Assembly: GCA_963377175.1 (NCBI GenBank)
Contig: CAUJNA010003505.1
Location: forward strand, 1,647,702 to 1,711,701
Source: Effrenium voratum
Lineage: Eukaryota; Sar; Dinophyceae; Suessiales; Symbiodiniaceae
Reading direction: 5' to 3'
DNA: 64,000 bases
Part shown: positions 1 through 11,613 of the stretch, piece by piece
Layout: each line of letters opens with the position of its first letter
How positions within the stretch are numbered: the stretch's first letter is position 1
Position numbers and translations under genes: made by a program
The notes under the pieces: generated by a model
What the model was told of the DNA's origin: nothing
Databases searched by the model: none
What the model saw: only the letters and a program-made list of their open reading frames with translations

Positions 1-1620
1 TAAATCTAGTTCTATGCCTCTAGTGGGTGGTTCTCAAACCGGGAATCCCTTTTGGATAGCTTCGAAGAGAAGCGAAAAGGAAGCCGACAACCCAAAGAAA
101 CACCTCAATGTGTAGGTTGGGACTTGCTAACATGCTTGCGTCTCCTACAATTGGGTCACATCCATTGCTGACCTTGCCCGCGATGCCGTTTTTCATCGCC
201 AACTTCCCGAGCTGCAGCCGCCGGATTTGGACACAAGTCTGGAAAACGGTTCGGAACGGCTTTCGTAGCCTCCTTTCTGGGCAAATTAGAATGCAGCACC
301 ATTCAGAAAATGAATGGAATCTCGATGAGAGGAACATTTGTCATGGGTCAATCATGGTTGACGTTGCAAGCACCTGATGACGTCGCCATAATTTGCCCAG
401 TCTTTTGAACACCCTCTCCGGATCGACGGGTCTCGGTGAGGTCTGAAATTTTCTCAGAGGACTCCCATCCCCCGGCCCCAGTCCGACCCACAAAAAGGAT
501 ATACGTAAACCACAAACAAAATGATGTCTGCCCGGGCCCGAGCGATGAACTTCTGGGTTTTGCAGCTGACTCTTCAATTACCTTAGGAGGCCCAAGTCCA
601 AGGCTTATGGGCCGGGACACCTCCCGAGCAAGTCAATGAAATTTCAACAACCTTGACATGATTGAATCAGCAGTGCTCGGTGATTGGACGATCTCACCAT
701 CGCAGAGTTTGGGGGTTGCAAGCTCACCTGCAGACTGCCAATGAAACAACATCATGGCGGGGCCAACCACCTATTCAAACATGTTCGAGAATCAGTTGTT
801 GTGTTGTTCGTCTTAGTTTTTGGTTAAGATGGGATGGACAGGTTCTCTAAGCACAACTGGAGAAGCGCCTAAACGAGGAGGGCCAAGACATGTAAGCAAA
901 CCTGACCAGGGATGGCATCTTTGTCGCTGCCTGGGAGTGTCTCAGCGCTTTTTTGGGGAAGCGGTAAGCGTTCAATGATTGGTAGGGGGAGGGTTGTCTC
1001 AACTTGACCAGGTCAGGGGAAGCTCATAGCCGCAGGGGCAACATTTGATGTTTGTGAACTCAAAGCTGGAATCCTACGCCGGAAAATGAATCCCCCGAAA
1101 CAGTCAATTTACCTCGAACGCACGCTGCGTACCGCGACGTATAGGGAGTTGAATATCCGGGGACGATCGCACCACTTTCTGATTGTCCAGTTGCATTACT
1201 GTTAGTTTGACGGCCCGGATGTGAAGCTCCCAACCATTTGAGTCAGGCAGGTTCCGGGAGAAATCCTACGAACAAACAAGCCCTGATGAAGAACTGGTGT
1301 TTCCCTTTGCTCGACACCTTTGGCAGGAAACCTTGAAAAGGAATCCATTCCGTTTGACCAGGTGGGTTGTGGCTGTTTTGTTGCAGCACAGTACAACCTG
1401 ATCCCAAGGTGTTACCAATAGCGGGGACTTGCAGCAATGTTAGTATGGAGTTTTACGTGGTTTTTACTGATCCTATTCGTAAATGCACGCTACGTATATA
1501 ATATGTTTGTTTCAAACCCAAATGTTCCAACAAAACTAACTTAGAATTAGGCAACGCTAAACCAATTCTAAACTCCCAGATTTCCCGCCGGCCGCCACTT
1601 CAGTCGTTTTAGGGGGCTCC
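1..1620. other. non-coding stretch, no gene recognised
   Basis: I see no exon-like segment, repeat array or RNA gene here. The open frames on both strands are short, overlap in opposite senses, and show no codon bias or motif. Confidence 0.5.
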
Positions 1621-1624
1621 CCAA

Positions 1625-1878
1625 AACAATGTGAATTAAAGTTGTAAAATTAGTGAAATTTAACGAAATTGATGAAATTCAATGAAATTTCAGAAAGAGA
1701 TTCACTAAATTTCACTAATTTTCACTAAATTGGACTTGCGAAATTTAGTGAAATTTAGTGAACTTTAGTGAATCTCTTTCTAAAATTTCATTGAATTTCA
1801 AAATGTCGATGAGTTTCACTAAATTTCACTAAATTTCACTAATTTTCACAAAATTGGACTTGCGAAATTTAGTGAAAC
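1625..1878. repeat. AT-rich inverted and direct repeat cluster
   Basis: This is a dense block of GAAATTTAGTGAAA / TTTCACTAAATTTC units. Bases 1673-1731 pair with 1739-1800 to make a hairpin of about 128 bp whose loop is near TGGACTTG; the arm base is TGAAATTCAATGAAATTT against its complement at 1783-1800. A direct repeat of about 46 bp (1708-1753 and 1831-1877) contains AAATTGGACTTGCGAAATTT in both copies. The composition differs sharply from the flanks. It could be a small foldback element or a MITE remnant; no coding potential is visible. Confidence 0.8.
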
Positions 1879-1879
1879 A

Positions 1880-2990
1880 ATTCTGAAGCAATTAACTTTC
1901 ATCTTGTTTTTAAGTTTGAATCGATAAACCCAAAAACGTGCCTTGAACGATTCCACGTCAAGTCCTTACTCGGCAGCTTGCGGTTTTGACGGTTTTCGTG
2001 CCCAGCAAAGGGGGGGACCCCTTTTGGGCGAGAAACTAGTACTGTTTCCCCACATGGGAATTTCCTCATTAAGGTTTTTTGTAGGGGACGGATTACACTC
2101 TCCCGGAAATAGCCAGCCCACTTCTTCGGGTGATTTCGACTTTGGGCAGTGCTCAAATGAAGTTCCGGAAGGTAAGGGTCACGGGGCCGAAGTTGCCGGT
2201 CCTCACAATCGCCCCAGCATGAGATGATTCTTTGCTGGGGAGAAATGTTCATTGGGAGAGGGGTGCAGGTCAAGCAATGCTGGCTCCAGGATCGTTTCAC
2301 GCACCGGTCGTTGTTGTTACTTCTGGAGCCAGTCATGTATTGATGGGGCGGGTAAACTATTTTCGTGGGGATCCAAATAAGGTAACAAACTGGGATTTCG
2401 GCTTCGAAACTCTTCCGGAATGCTCGTGCAAGGAAAGATGTGAAACTGTCGGGGCATGTTTGCCAAAACTAGGGCCCAAGGGGTATGGCAGCACTCTGCC
2501 GTTCCCTCCTCAGCATATGCAGCTGCCTGTGCAAACGTTTCAGACTTCCCCTGCAATGGTTCATGCGCCCGTGGCCACTTAGCCAAGGCTATGTGCTTTG
2601 TGCGGCAAGGGTTATGCGCACTCCGCCTTGAACAGAAACGCGCGTTTGCAGCCAACCTGCCTTGCAGCCTTGATGCCACAACCTGCCTTGCAGAAAGGAG
2701 CTTTCATCCCTCGCTGAGAAATAAGTGGACTTTGGCCCCTGAAAACAACGGAAATATGGTTCGTGCCCTGGATGGCGGGGACTACAAAGGGGGGAGGCCC
2801 TTTTGCTTCAAAAAAGTCGAAAAAGAATGGCAAGCATGTGAGCCATGGCAAAACTACAAAGGTTTGGCTTGTTGATACGGCTCAGTCCTACATATTGATG
2901 TGGTAGAAGCATGTTAGAACTACGCCAGGAATGTGCTATGATTATGCAACACGTTGGGTACATCGGGGGGGCGTTGCCCGGACTTTCAAC
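1880..2990. other. non-coding stretch, no gene recognised
   Basis: Several overlapping open frames of 80-145 codons exist on both strands, but none shows a domain, motif or consistent codon bias. I call no gene here. Confidence 0.4.
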
Positions 2991-2995
2991 ACTGC

Positions 2996-3290
2996 CGGGT
3001 GGGGGGAGGGGGGGGGTGGTGCTCACAAACATCCTGCCTGGCAATCGCCTGTCGTAATGAGGGGTGGGGTGGGGTGGGGATGGAGGCACACTTTGTCTGT
3101 CGACCCCCCCCGCCCGTGCCTCCTGCTGCTTCATTTTTTCTCAGCTCTTGGCTTCTGCTTCTTTGGCTGGCCCATCTGGAGACAGCCATGACGAGTCAAC
3201 ATACGCCGCCTTTGGCGGAAGCCTGGACTGAACAGTGCCGTGTTCGGGGGGTGGGGTGGGGTGGGGTGGGGCGGGGGGTGGTGGCACGCA
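2996..3290. repeat. G-rich simple repeat tracts (possible G-quadruplexes)
   Basis: There are three plus-strand G-rich blocks: 2996-3019 (GGGTGGGGGGAGGG type), 3060-3082 (GGGTGGGGTGGGGTGGGG type) and 3245-3285 (repeated GGGGT ending in a G6 run). Each contains at least four runs of three or more Gs within about 30 bases, the minimum signature of a G-quadruplex. No gene is attached. Confidence 0.7.
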
Positions 3291-3299
3291 TCCTGCGTT

Positions 3300-3983
3300 T
3301 TGGTTGTCACCCTGGATCTGTTTCTCAACGAGAACCTGATGACCTGATGGTTGACAGTCCGGAAATTTCTGGGGAATACAGTGTATGAGTATGTCCTGAG
3401 AGCGAGCGCAGCGAGGTCTTTTTTTCTATGGCGAGTCTGAACTCTATGGTACAAAACGGAGCCAACATGTATACGCGATACAAACTGATTGGCGGGCCAA
3501 GGTTCTTCCGGTCCGGGCAAACCCCCCCGATTTAGCCAACACGTTGTAATACACAAACATTTAAATCAAACAAACAAGTAAGCAGGAACTGGAAAGACAT
3601 TGGCTGGACATATGCTGCACATGTGCTCGAACGTACAGAACACATGCCAGACATTAAGCTAGAATCTGCTCACTACACATATGTTAGATGCTAGACACAA
3701 GCCAGTTTCTGACAAATCCCATGCCCAGATCTTGGAAGTGCCCCCAATCGGGTCTGTACTTCCCCATGAGATCTGTAGCCTTGTGGTGTGTTTTTGGTGG
3801 GAAACTCGAGGCGGTATGTTGCGTTGTGGCAACAAAACATGCTACATGCCCATGTGCCTGGATTTTGAAAGTACCCAATGGGGTTTGTACTTTTGTTTGC
3901 CTTGACTTCTGGAAAGATCGAATTGTTGCTACATGTAACATTTGTCAGATGCTTGTTTCACATTCCTCACCTCCTCCAAATGC
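3300..3983. other. non-coding stretch, no gene recognised
   Basis: No exon, RNA gene or tandem repeat is recognised. The phrase 'TGGGGTTTGTACTT' and its variant near 3750 and 3880 is the only weak internal repetition. Confidence 0.4.
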
Positions 3984-4226
3984 AACACAAACACAAGGCC
4001 GAGAGCAAACCCGGGTCCTCACGGTGTTGCCATTCCAAATCTGGAAGGACCAATCCCCACTCAAGAGATCGTTGCTGACGGCCCCTTGCAGGAACTGGGT
4101 GAGCGTGCCCCCGGCGGATGCAGTTGAGATTGGCTTGAAGGCGCCTGCTTGGCCGCTGGGTCGCTTCAGCAGAACTAACACCCGGTGGATGTCCCAGAAG
4201 AAAACCAACATAGTTCGCCCCCCAGA
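3984..4226 (-). CDS. possible exon, unknown protein
   Basis: One minus-strand frame reads as ordinary protein, including the segments FKPISTASAGGTLTQFL and SGDWSFQIWNGNT. Third codon positions here are mostly G or C (for example TTC AAG CCA ATC, CTC ACC CAG TTC CTG), unlike the surrounding DNA. No domain is recognised and splice boundaries are not fixed. It lies about 620 bases downstream of the secreted poly-Thr gene on the same strand and could be a separate gene or a chance frame. Confidence 0.3.
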
Positions 4227-4339
4227 ATAGTGCGAAAATAGCGCGAAAATAAGGGATCCTTGTAGCACGAAGAGGCAAGCGCAGAAATCGCAATGTTGCA
4301 CCCCCTGCCAGTCCGTGAGGTTTCTAGCAATTGCCAAAA

Positions 4340-4845
4340 TCTTTTAATTCGAATTACAAGACCTGTCCAAGCCTATGGAATGTTGGCCAAACTGAAACCT
4401 TTTTCGGGCAAACCTTCCAAAAATAATTAAAGGAAAATCAACAATTAAACATGTCAACAAACACATGCCGAGAACAGTCAACCACTTTGGACGTCAAGGT
4501 GTAGGTGGATCAGAAACCCTGGTTGTACCCTACGATAGGTTGGGTAATTGGTAATTCCACTTGGTAGACTATTGACTGTTGTGCAGAGTTAGTAACCTAC
4601 GTATCAAGAGACCGTTGCAGTACTAGCATGCAAGTACTGAACTAGCAATGGAACCTCTGTCTGAACTGGACACTCGCAACATGGTGGGCGGTGCTGCTCA
4701 TGCGTTTCTCTTGCTGCACGGGTCCATGTGTCTCTGCTGAAAGAACAAGCAACCCATGCTTCGGTGGCTGCTCGCGAGAAAAGATTGGGCCTCCGCAACA
4801 GAGCCCCAAACAAAACAAACTGCAAACCGGTGAGCTAGGTCTGGC
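4340..4845. other. non-coding stretch, no gene recognised
   Basis: Nothing recognisable. The segment lies just 3' of the minus-strand secreted gene and probably includes its 3' flank. Confidence 0.4.
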
Positions 4846-6460
4846 TCAGTTGCACTGAGAACTCGCTGGGCACGAGGGGTATGGATAGACCTGATAGATG
4901 AAGTATTGCGCATCGTCCCGGAAGGTGAGAGTCACATCGGGCCAACTCATGAGCCAAGCATTGAGGCGGATGTAGGCCGGCCCCGCCAATGCTATCCCTC
5001 AAAATCATCAGCATATCTCCTGAATTGCCGGCCTGAGTAAAGAAATTGATCGGGATGCTGACCTCCAGAGTAGTTGGCGTGCCTTCCGCATCAAAGTCCA
5101 AACCACCCAAGGGAAAATTAGCAGTGGACGGAACCCACTGACTGGGATTGGGACTGGCGGAAAGGTTTAAGCTGCCACCAGTCGACACTGCAAAAAGAGT
5201 AAAATCTGTGGTCGTGGTCGTGGTGGTCGTTGTGGTGGTGGTTGTCGACACTGCAACAAGACTAAACTCCGTGGTCGTGGTCGTGGTGGTGGTGGTGGTC
5301 GTGGCGGTGGTGGTTGTAGTGGTGGTGGTCGTGGTAGCGGTTGTAGTGATGGTTGTAGTTGTGGTGGTTGTAGTGGCGGTGGTTGTAGTGGTGGTGGTCG
5401 TGGTGGTGGTGGTGGTGGTGGTGGTTGTAGTGGTGGTGGTTGTAGTGGTAGTGGTCGTACTCGTAGTGGTAGTGGTCGCGGCGATGGTTGTAGCGGTGGT
5501 TGTTGTTGTGGTTGTTGTAGCGGTGGTTGTCGTGGTGGTGGTTGTGGTGGTGCTGGTGCTTGTAGTGGTAGCGGTGGTGGTTGTAGTGGTGGTTGTAGTG
5601 GTGGTGGTCGTGGTTGTAGTGGTGGCGGTTGAAGTGGTTGTAGTGGTGGTTGCAGTGGTGGTTGTAGTAGTGGTAGTCGTAGTGGTTGCGGGTGGTGGTT
5701 GCGGTGGTGGTCGTGGCGGTGGTGGTTGTTGTCGTGGCGGTCGTGGTAGTGGTTGCAGTGGTGATTGTAGCTGTGGTGGTTGTTGTGGCGGTTGTAGTGG
5801 TCGTGTTTGTAGCGGTGGTGGTCGTGGTGGTGGTGTGGTCGTGGTGGTGGTCGCGGTAGTGGTTGTAGTTGTGGTTGTAGTGGTGGTGGTGGTCGTGGTG
5901 GTGGTGGTGGTGGTGGTGGTAGTGGTGGTAGTGGTAGTGGTCGTAGTCGTAGTGGTAGTGGTCGTGGTGGTGGTTGTAGTGGTGGTGGTGGTGGAGGTGG
6001 TGGTGGTGGTGGTGGTAGTGGTGGTAGTGGTAGTGGTCGTAGTCGTAGTGGTAGCGGTGGTGGTTGTAGTGGTGGTGGTCGTGGTTGCGGCGGTCGTGGT
6101 TGTAGTAGTGGTGGTCGTGGTGGTGGTGGTGGTGGTGGTGGTGGTGGTGGTTGTAGTAGTGGTGGTCGTGTTGGTCGTGGTGGTGGTGGTGCTGGCTGTA
6201 GTAGTGGTGGTCGTTGTGGTCGTGGTGGCGGTGGTGGTGGTTGCAGCTATAGTGGTGTCTGGCGCGTAGCGACTAGCGGCCCGACCCCGGCGCCGCCATC
6301 GCCGGCTTGGCGATCCGATCCGGGCCTTGCCTCTATGGGGTCAGACGCCCCCTTCATGCGGATTGCTGGCAGCGTCCTCTGCTTCCTGGAATTGTGCATT
6401 TGACCCCTCGAGCACGACGGCCAAGAGGATCGTCATGAAGCAGATTCTATACACGGCCAT
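4846..6460 (-). CDS. secreted protein with signal peptide, long poly-Thr linker and C-terminal domain
   Basis: The start chosen is the ATG at 6460, which opens MAVYRICFMTILLAVVLEG followed by SNAQFQ. This is a classic secretory signal (basic start, hydrophobic core, small residues before a likely cleavage site). The frame hits TGA at about 6340 and then continues in the same frame into RYAPDTTIAATTT, so a short intron probably removes the stop. About 345 codons of almost pure Thr (ACN) follow, encoded by the GTGGTN repeat. The C-terminal domain reads SLNLSASPNPSQWVPSTANF, then LEVSIPINFF, then after an apparent 1-nt frameshift near 4995 AYIRLNAWLMSWPDVTLTF and a Cys-containing tail YPYPSCPASSQCN with stop at 4846-4848. 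A mucin-like or cell-surface protein is likely; the C-terminal domain is not recognised. The repeat length and the frameshift could be assembly artefacts. Confidence 0.55.
5206..6250. repeat. GTGGTN/GTAGTGGTC compound minisatellite of about 1 kb
   Basis: The plus strand is an almost unbroken run of GTN triplets (GTGGTGGTC, GTAGTGGTG, GTTGTAGTG) interrupted by a few GCG, GCT and GAG units. The minus strand therefore reads as ACN, poly-Thr. The plus-strand reading (poly-Val) is treated as a shadow because the signal peptide and C-terminal domain are both on the minus strand in or near the Thr frame. Confidence 0.9.
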
Positions 6461-6464
6461 GCCC

Positions 6465-9400
6465 TTTCCTTCCTGAAAGATACCAAGGCCGAAATAGGTC
6501 GAATGAGTTCCCTGCCGCTTGACGGGAGTCTCTTGAGCCTCACCTTTCAAAGCTCCAAAGGCTTCTGTCCGAACCCCAGGGCCCCAGCAACTCCCCTCAT
6601 GGCGGAAGAGAGGGCATGCCCCCTGATTGGTTGCTGAACTCCCTGAAACGGGTTCCCACTCCAAAAAACATCATCAACTGAACGATGTGCATACAAGCAA
6701 CAAGCATGTGTATGAATCTATGTGCAGCTCCACCATGCGGCAACAAGCAGCGTCAATAAGAACGTCTTAACTACATTGTAGCTAGTGGACAGTACCTTTT
6801 GTCTGTCATTGTTATCAACTGGACAGTAATCAAAACCATGCAGGTTCAATGTTCATGAGCCAACTCAAAAGGGGTCCTCAATTCTTAGACACCCAAACAC
6901 CTACGTGACACATGTATATATCACATTTGCCTATCTGGAGGTATTTGATGCGGGATACTAGACGAATCATGTGTTGCAATCTGTTTTGGATTGCGTCATA
7001 TAGCTGCTGGATGCTCAGACAATCAATGGAAACTGGGGAAATTAATACACACATCAAATTGCGCATACCTCAGGAATGTATGTGGCTCTTGCCCTGTTTT
7101 GGAAGGAACTCAAGACAAACGGAACCGTGTCTGGCAATGGCACAGACTTTCCAGAATGAGCCTATGAACACCTCTGCATGTGTCTGGAATGCATCTCTAC
7201 AGCTTCCGCAGTTTCTGTTACGAGCAAGCTGAACCAAGTGCATGCCGCATGGGGCTTACTTGTCCAATCAGCCAAGGGAGCGCGCAAAATCATTGTTTTG
7301 TTGTGTGACATGAGGTGTCCAGGTGTAGGATCTCCCTGGTCATTATTTGCTGGGGAGTAGAATGGAACCAAAGGGACTGCATTTTGTACAAGCTTTGTTG
7401 CAAATTATGGCCTAACTAACGTTCCGTCATTCTGTCCGTCAATTTGGGAGAAACAAACAAAAAAGGAGGTGGCCACGGCTTCTTGGGTAACTGTTTCAAT
7501 CCTCAAGGTAACCAGCTCGTCAGGGGAAATTGAAAACTGTGAATCCTTGAACATTATCCCAATAAGGGGTTGAAGTTGGAACGTGTCCCAAGAGACACGC
7601 TCCTAACCTTGCTAGGCTGCAGCATTTCTAACCCTAGGAGTGTCCCTGATGTCCCCACAGGGCCCCACATACCCTTTTTCCTACGGTACCGTGGGATTCC
7701 CATCGTCCTGACCACGTCACAACCTAAGACTTGAAACGGGGATTCCCTTGGTCTCACAGAAGGTAGCAACTAGGGTGCTTTCCCATATTCTTGGATCTTG
7801 GGTCTCCAAGGCGAGGCACCATCGTGCAGATCCAGGCATTCGCCGCCTGCACGAGTCGCACGAGCATCGAAAAGCGCACGGAGGTAAAACGGCTCCGTCC
7901 ATGGCCCGTTAAACATCATCCCACCAAAATGTAATTCCATGACACTTGGCAACCAAAAGCAGACTCTTAAACCACCGAAAGGCACTGTTCGGCGCGCCTG
8001 CGGTTTGGATCTCCTCTACGTATTGCCCCCGGGGCGCCGCGGGCAACTCGGAGCTCATGATCCGGAGCTTGACTACCTGCAAGCCACGCAGGAAACAGCT
8101 CGATCCAGCTTTCCTGCGGCTGGGGACAAACGGAAAGAAACAAACCCAACGAGAAGTTGGGGCTTGCTGGTTTTGGCAGGTTTTTCCTCCCTTCGTGGAA
8201 AGCAGTTGATGCACCTCGAAATCATGGTCCCGGAACCATGGCATGAAACTTGAACGTACACTCCATGGACCCGCTCCATCCATGAAGAACATCCATCCCA
8301 GATGGGATTCCTTATAAGCCGAGGGATGGCACCTCCCAGGAAATCACTTTTCAAATGCCGGAGAGCAAAAAGAATAAGAATCGCAGGCTCAGCGGACATG
8401 TGGCATGCCCATTGCCATCCACATTGAGTAAATTTGGGGAATCAGCCTGTGGATACTTCCCTGCGGAATGAAAACAAATTAACAATGGAGTCATAGGAAT
8501 CCCCTCACCAACCTCCAGTTTCGGTTTGTCTTGATTCCTGAAAACCGAGCAATTACTTACGTTATACTCTTAAGATGAAGGGTTTGACATCACGCGACCA
8601 TAGGCAGACCTGATTGCTTTTGGCGGACACTCATGTTCAAGCTCAGAATGTGGACTTGGGATTCATTAATACACCTCGCGCGGAGTCATCACGGATTTCA
8701 TCAAAGTGAAGTGACCTCCGTGAATCCATTAGGGGGTAATCCATCCAAGATCCTGGAACAACATTTGCTGTGGGTCTTGCAAAGTTGTAAAGCCGCTGTC
8801 ACCGACTTTGGGATAGTTGACTCGCGGCCTTGGGAGGATTGACTGCCCAGTTGACAATCCTCAAACGAGGATACCCATTTGTGTAAGCTTTGTTCTTAAA
8901 GGCAGAGCACCCCGAAGAAAAGGAAACAAAGGACACCACTGATGCCAATTGGGATTGGAAACCTTGGGTGGAATGGAGACCCACACCATCGGTCCCCCTT
9001 AGCGTGATGCCTAAAGTGGCAAGGAATCAACCAGTTTCGTCTCCCTATTTCTGGAAACTCCATATGGCTGGCTGCGCGGATGGTGTAGACATCTAGAAGC
9101 CTCACATGCAGACGCCCGCCCCTCCGCTCGCTTGTTCTTAGTAAGTAGGGGGATATGGGCAAGATATGGGAGCTAATAAGTTAACTTCGTAACAATCACA
9201 ATTGGCCACTTGTAGAGACCGGAAGGTTCATGCCAGTATTCCCCGTGAGCAAGCAAGTCAGCTTTGCAAATCGGCTCCCGTCCTCTCCGTCTGCCACAGC
9301 CCGCAACCTTGGATTGAAGCTTCGTCGGCATGAGCGCGCGGTCAAAGTTCACAAAAGAGAGTTTTCGGGATGGATCTGGGTGGAATATGATAACATTCAT

Positions 9401-9838
9401 CATGCTGAAATGAAGGCTCCCTATGAAAGAAGCCTGCATAATCAGCAAGTGAGAATATAAGGTGCAAGAAAATCTGTCTTGTGTAGCCTCTCGTCTTGGG
9501 GATCCTAGGCTTGTCAGAAGTTCCATGAAGACGTGGTAAGGTAAAAAGGGAAAGTCAAAACGGCACAGGGGGAATGCGCCAGGCTTGAGACCTGTCTTGG
9601 CTTGCCATTCTTGGAGAGCAAAACGCTCACAAAGGAGCCTGTTGCCAACTTTGAGTCGTGTGTTCCCCTCCCATCCAGCTAAAGTCGACTCTCGTACGGG
9701 TATGATTTGTCGTCGGGGGTACATATCCCAACCATGTTTAAGAGTACTCCTGATCAACATTCATGGCTATTTCAGTCTGAACCCCCACCTTCCTCCAGCC
9801 AGATTTCGCCCCATATCCCTTTGCTGGGCCTCCGCTAT
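6465..9838. other. 3.4 kb with no recognised gene
   Basis: Open frames up to 195 codons occur (minus strand 9760-9173; minus strand 8292-7909), but they lack motifs and have competing frames on the other strand. I see no tandem array, TIR pair or RNA gene. It may contain unrecognised exons or decayed repeats. Confidence 0.35.
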
Positions 9839-9840
9839 AT

Positions 9841-9887
9841 GACCCCCCGCCCCCCTCCCCCCCCCCCCCTCCCCTCACCCCCCCCCC
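9841..9887. repeat. poly-C tract abutting the 5' terminal repeat
   Basis: About 47 bases are almost pure C with isolated G, T and A. The tract ends exactly where homology to the 3' terminal repeat begins (9888). A similar C-rich block lies just outside the other terminal repeat (54171-54240). Confidence 0.85.
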
Positions 9888-10072
9888 CTGTGTTCTGTTT
9901 TTTCAGACCATTGATCTCCCGCAACATTTGGCTCAAGGCCCCTTTTGCATAATCACGACCATCCGAGCGTGAGGACAAAAGAGCCATTGCAGGCCGCTTA
10001 CAGGATTATCCAAAAGACAATCCACCAGGGACAATCCATCCTCCAATCATCCATTACTGGCATATTGGACTC
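9888..10072 (+). repeat. 5' terminal repeat (probable LTR) of copia 1
   Basis: The 185-bp segment starts TGTGTTCTG and ends GGCATATTGGACTC. It matches 53936-54118 with three visible substitutions and a 2-nt difference in a T run (about 98% identity). Gag begins 60 bases downstream. The exact LTR edges, a primer-binding site and a target duplication could not be settled, because the left edge runs directly into poly-C. Confidence 0.75.
9897..9937 (+). promoter_or_regulatory. polypyrimidine-AG acceptor and dinoflagellate spliced-leader-like relic (5' copy)
   Basis: T7CAG (9897-9906) is followed 11 bases later by CCCGCAACATTTGGCTCAAG (9918-9937). The last part, CATTTGGCTCAAG, matches the end of the conserved dinoflagellate spliced leader (CATTTTGGCTCAAG) with one T missing, and CCG is also in the right place. 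I read this as a decayed leader relic behind a trans-splice acceptor, as described for retroposed dinoflagellate genes. A chance match is possible. Confidence 0.45.
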
Positions 10073-10132
10073 TCTCCGGAATAGATCCAGGGACCAAAGC
10101 GGAGCAGGTTTTCTGCAGAGATCCAAGGGAAG

Positions 10133-11542
10133 ATGTCATCAGATGGAGAAGGCTTCATGGAAGCCTATACAAGTTCGGCGAAGCCGAGCTATACGGAGGA
10201 AACACTAAATTTATCGATGACCGCCAAGCAGCCGCCATCGTACGACGGAAAAGTCAGCCGGTTCAGGTATGAAGAACTCGTGGACGACTGGGTGACCGTC
10301 ACCACAGTAGAAGCAGCCAAGCGAGGTCCATTGCTTAAGAGCAGACTCACTGGAGATGCTTACATGTGTAAGGCCGTCCTCCAAAATGACCTTTTGCAAG
10401 ATCCTGATGAAGGAGTCAACTATTTCAAGAACACGCTGAAGAAGTACTTTTTGAAAGGTGCGACCAACGTGTATCTGTACAGACTCCTCACTTTCTTCAA
10501 CCACAGAAGGCAGAACCAAGAGTTCCTCATTTGTACCACAAAAATCGAAATCCTTCTCATGAGGTTGAAGGCAGCATGGATGGACTTGATGCCCATCTTT
10601 ACGGCACAGTCTCCATCATTTCGACAGTCCGTACAGGACGCAAATGCAAGAACAATTGCTCGACATCAGCAAGCAGCCGGTGCTCGAGCACCGCCTCCAG
10701 CCCTGCTCAATGAGGACGATCCAACAGTCCTCAGACAATATATCCAAGGAATGCAGGACAGACAGCGGGACGCATTTCCCTTCGGGGATAATCTCATTGC
10801 ACAGTTTTTCATCATTCAAAATGAGTTGTCAGATCAACAAAGAGAGCGAGTCACAAGTGCAATGTCATTGAGAAACATCTCACTCGAGAATTATTCCTAT
10901 GAGATTCTGAAGACGCATTACCATGAACTCTTCATCACCACGAGGACATCGATCCAAGATCCATCCATCCGACCTCAAGGAGGCAGCCGAAGCAACACAT
11001 TCTTCATCATCGAACAAGGTGAATACGAAGGAGAAGAAGGCTTGTGGGTTGAGGATGAAGAAGGACTTGAAGGATTCATGTCAAACAACGATGAAGAGAC
11101 GTTCTGGGTCCTCGAGGAGAACAATGCGTTCATAGCAAGAAAAGTGTCGGGGCGGAACTTCAAGTTCAAGAAGAGAAAAGGAAAAGGACAATCAGGAAAC
11201 AAGAAGGGCAGTCCCCAACGAGGTGGCTTCAAACCCTTCAGAAAAAGCGGTTCTGGCGGAAAGGCCAATATGGCCAACGAAAACTATGATCCCTACGACC
11301 AGGCATATTGGGGAAAAGGCAAAGGAAAGAAGGGAAAGAAAGGAAAATCAAAATTCCAATATCCCTATGATGGAAACAAAGGTTATCCATCCTATGAGAG
11401 TGGCAAAGGAAAGAGCGGACAGGAGAAAGGAAAATCCAAGACGTTCGCAGCCACCGCAGAAAAGACGGAGGAGCAGCCCGCCATCCAGCAGACTGCACCA
11501 TCCATAGAGCCTACCTATGCCGGTTGGACAGACCAAGATTGA
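10133..11542 (+). CDS. gag: Gag-like polyprotein segment of copia 1
   Basis: The ORF is 469 codons from ATG 10133. The N-terminal half has the layout of copia capsid domains (LSMTAKQPPSYDGKVSRFRY, then a helical region with DDWVTVTTVEAAKRGPLLK and LKAAWMDLMPIF). The second half is acidic, then strongly basic and Gly/Lys-rich (FKKRKGKGQSGNKKGS, GKGKKGKKGKSKF), probably for nucleic-acid binding. No CCHC zinc knuckle is visible. It is the only long undamaged ORF of the element. The start codon lies 60 bases after the terminal repeat, the expected place for the first ORF. Confidence 0.85.
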   Translation: MSSDGEGFMEAYTSSAKPSYTEETLNLSMTAKQPPSYDGKVSRFRYEELVDDWVTVTTVEAAKRGPLLKSRLTGDAYMCKAVLQNDLLQDPDEGVNYFKNTLKKYFLKGATNVYLYRLLTFFNHRRQNQEFLICTTKIEILLMRLKAAWMDLMPIFTAQSPSFRQSVQDANARTIARHQQAAGARAPPPALLNEDDPTVLRQYIQGMQDRQRDAFPFGDNLIAQFFIIQNELSDQQRERVTSAMSLRNISLENYSYEILKTHYHELFITTRTSIQDPSIRPQGGSRSNTFFIIEQGEYEGEEGLWVEDEEGLEGFMSNNDEETFWVLEENNAFIARKVSGRNFKFKKRKGKGQSGNKKGSPQRGGFKPFRKSGSGGKANMANENYDPYDQAYWGKGKGKKGKKGKSKFQYPYDGNKGYPSYESGKGKSGQEKGKSKTFAATAEKTEEQPAIQQTAPSIEPTYAGWTDQD

Positions 11543-11613
11543 AATCAATCATGGACATGGAACGAACATGGCTAGTACTCATCCCATGAGACATCCAGCA
11601 CAGGACAAGATTA

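Noticed and set aside
2317..2679. Overlapping ORFs on both strands around 2.3-2.9 kb
   Set aside because: Mutually overlapping, without domain, bias or splice context.
5148..6269. Plus-strand ORF of 373 codons, mostly Val
   Set aside because: It is the complement of the poly-Thr linker. Signal peptide and C-terminal domain are on the minus strand.
9173..9760. Minus-strand ORF of 195 codons
   Set aside because: No motif, no codon bias, and competing plus-strand frames; probably chance.
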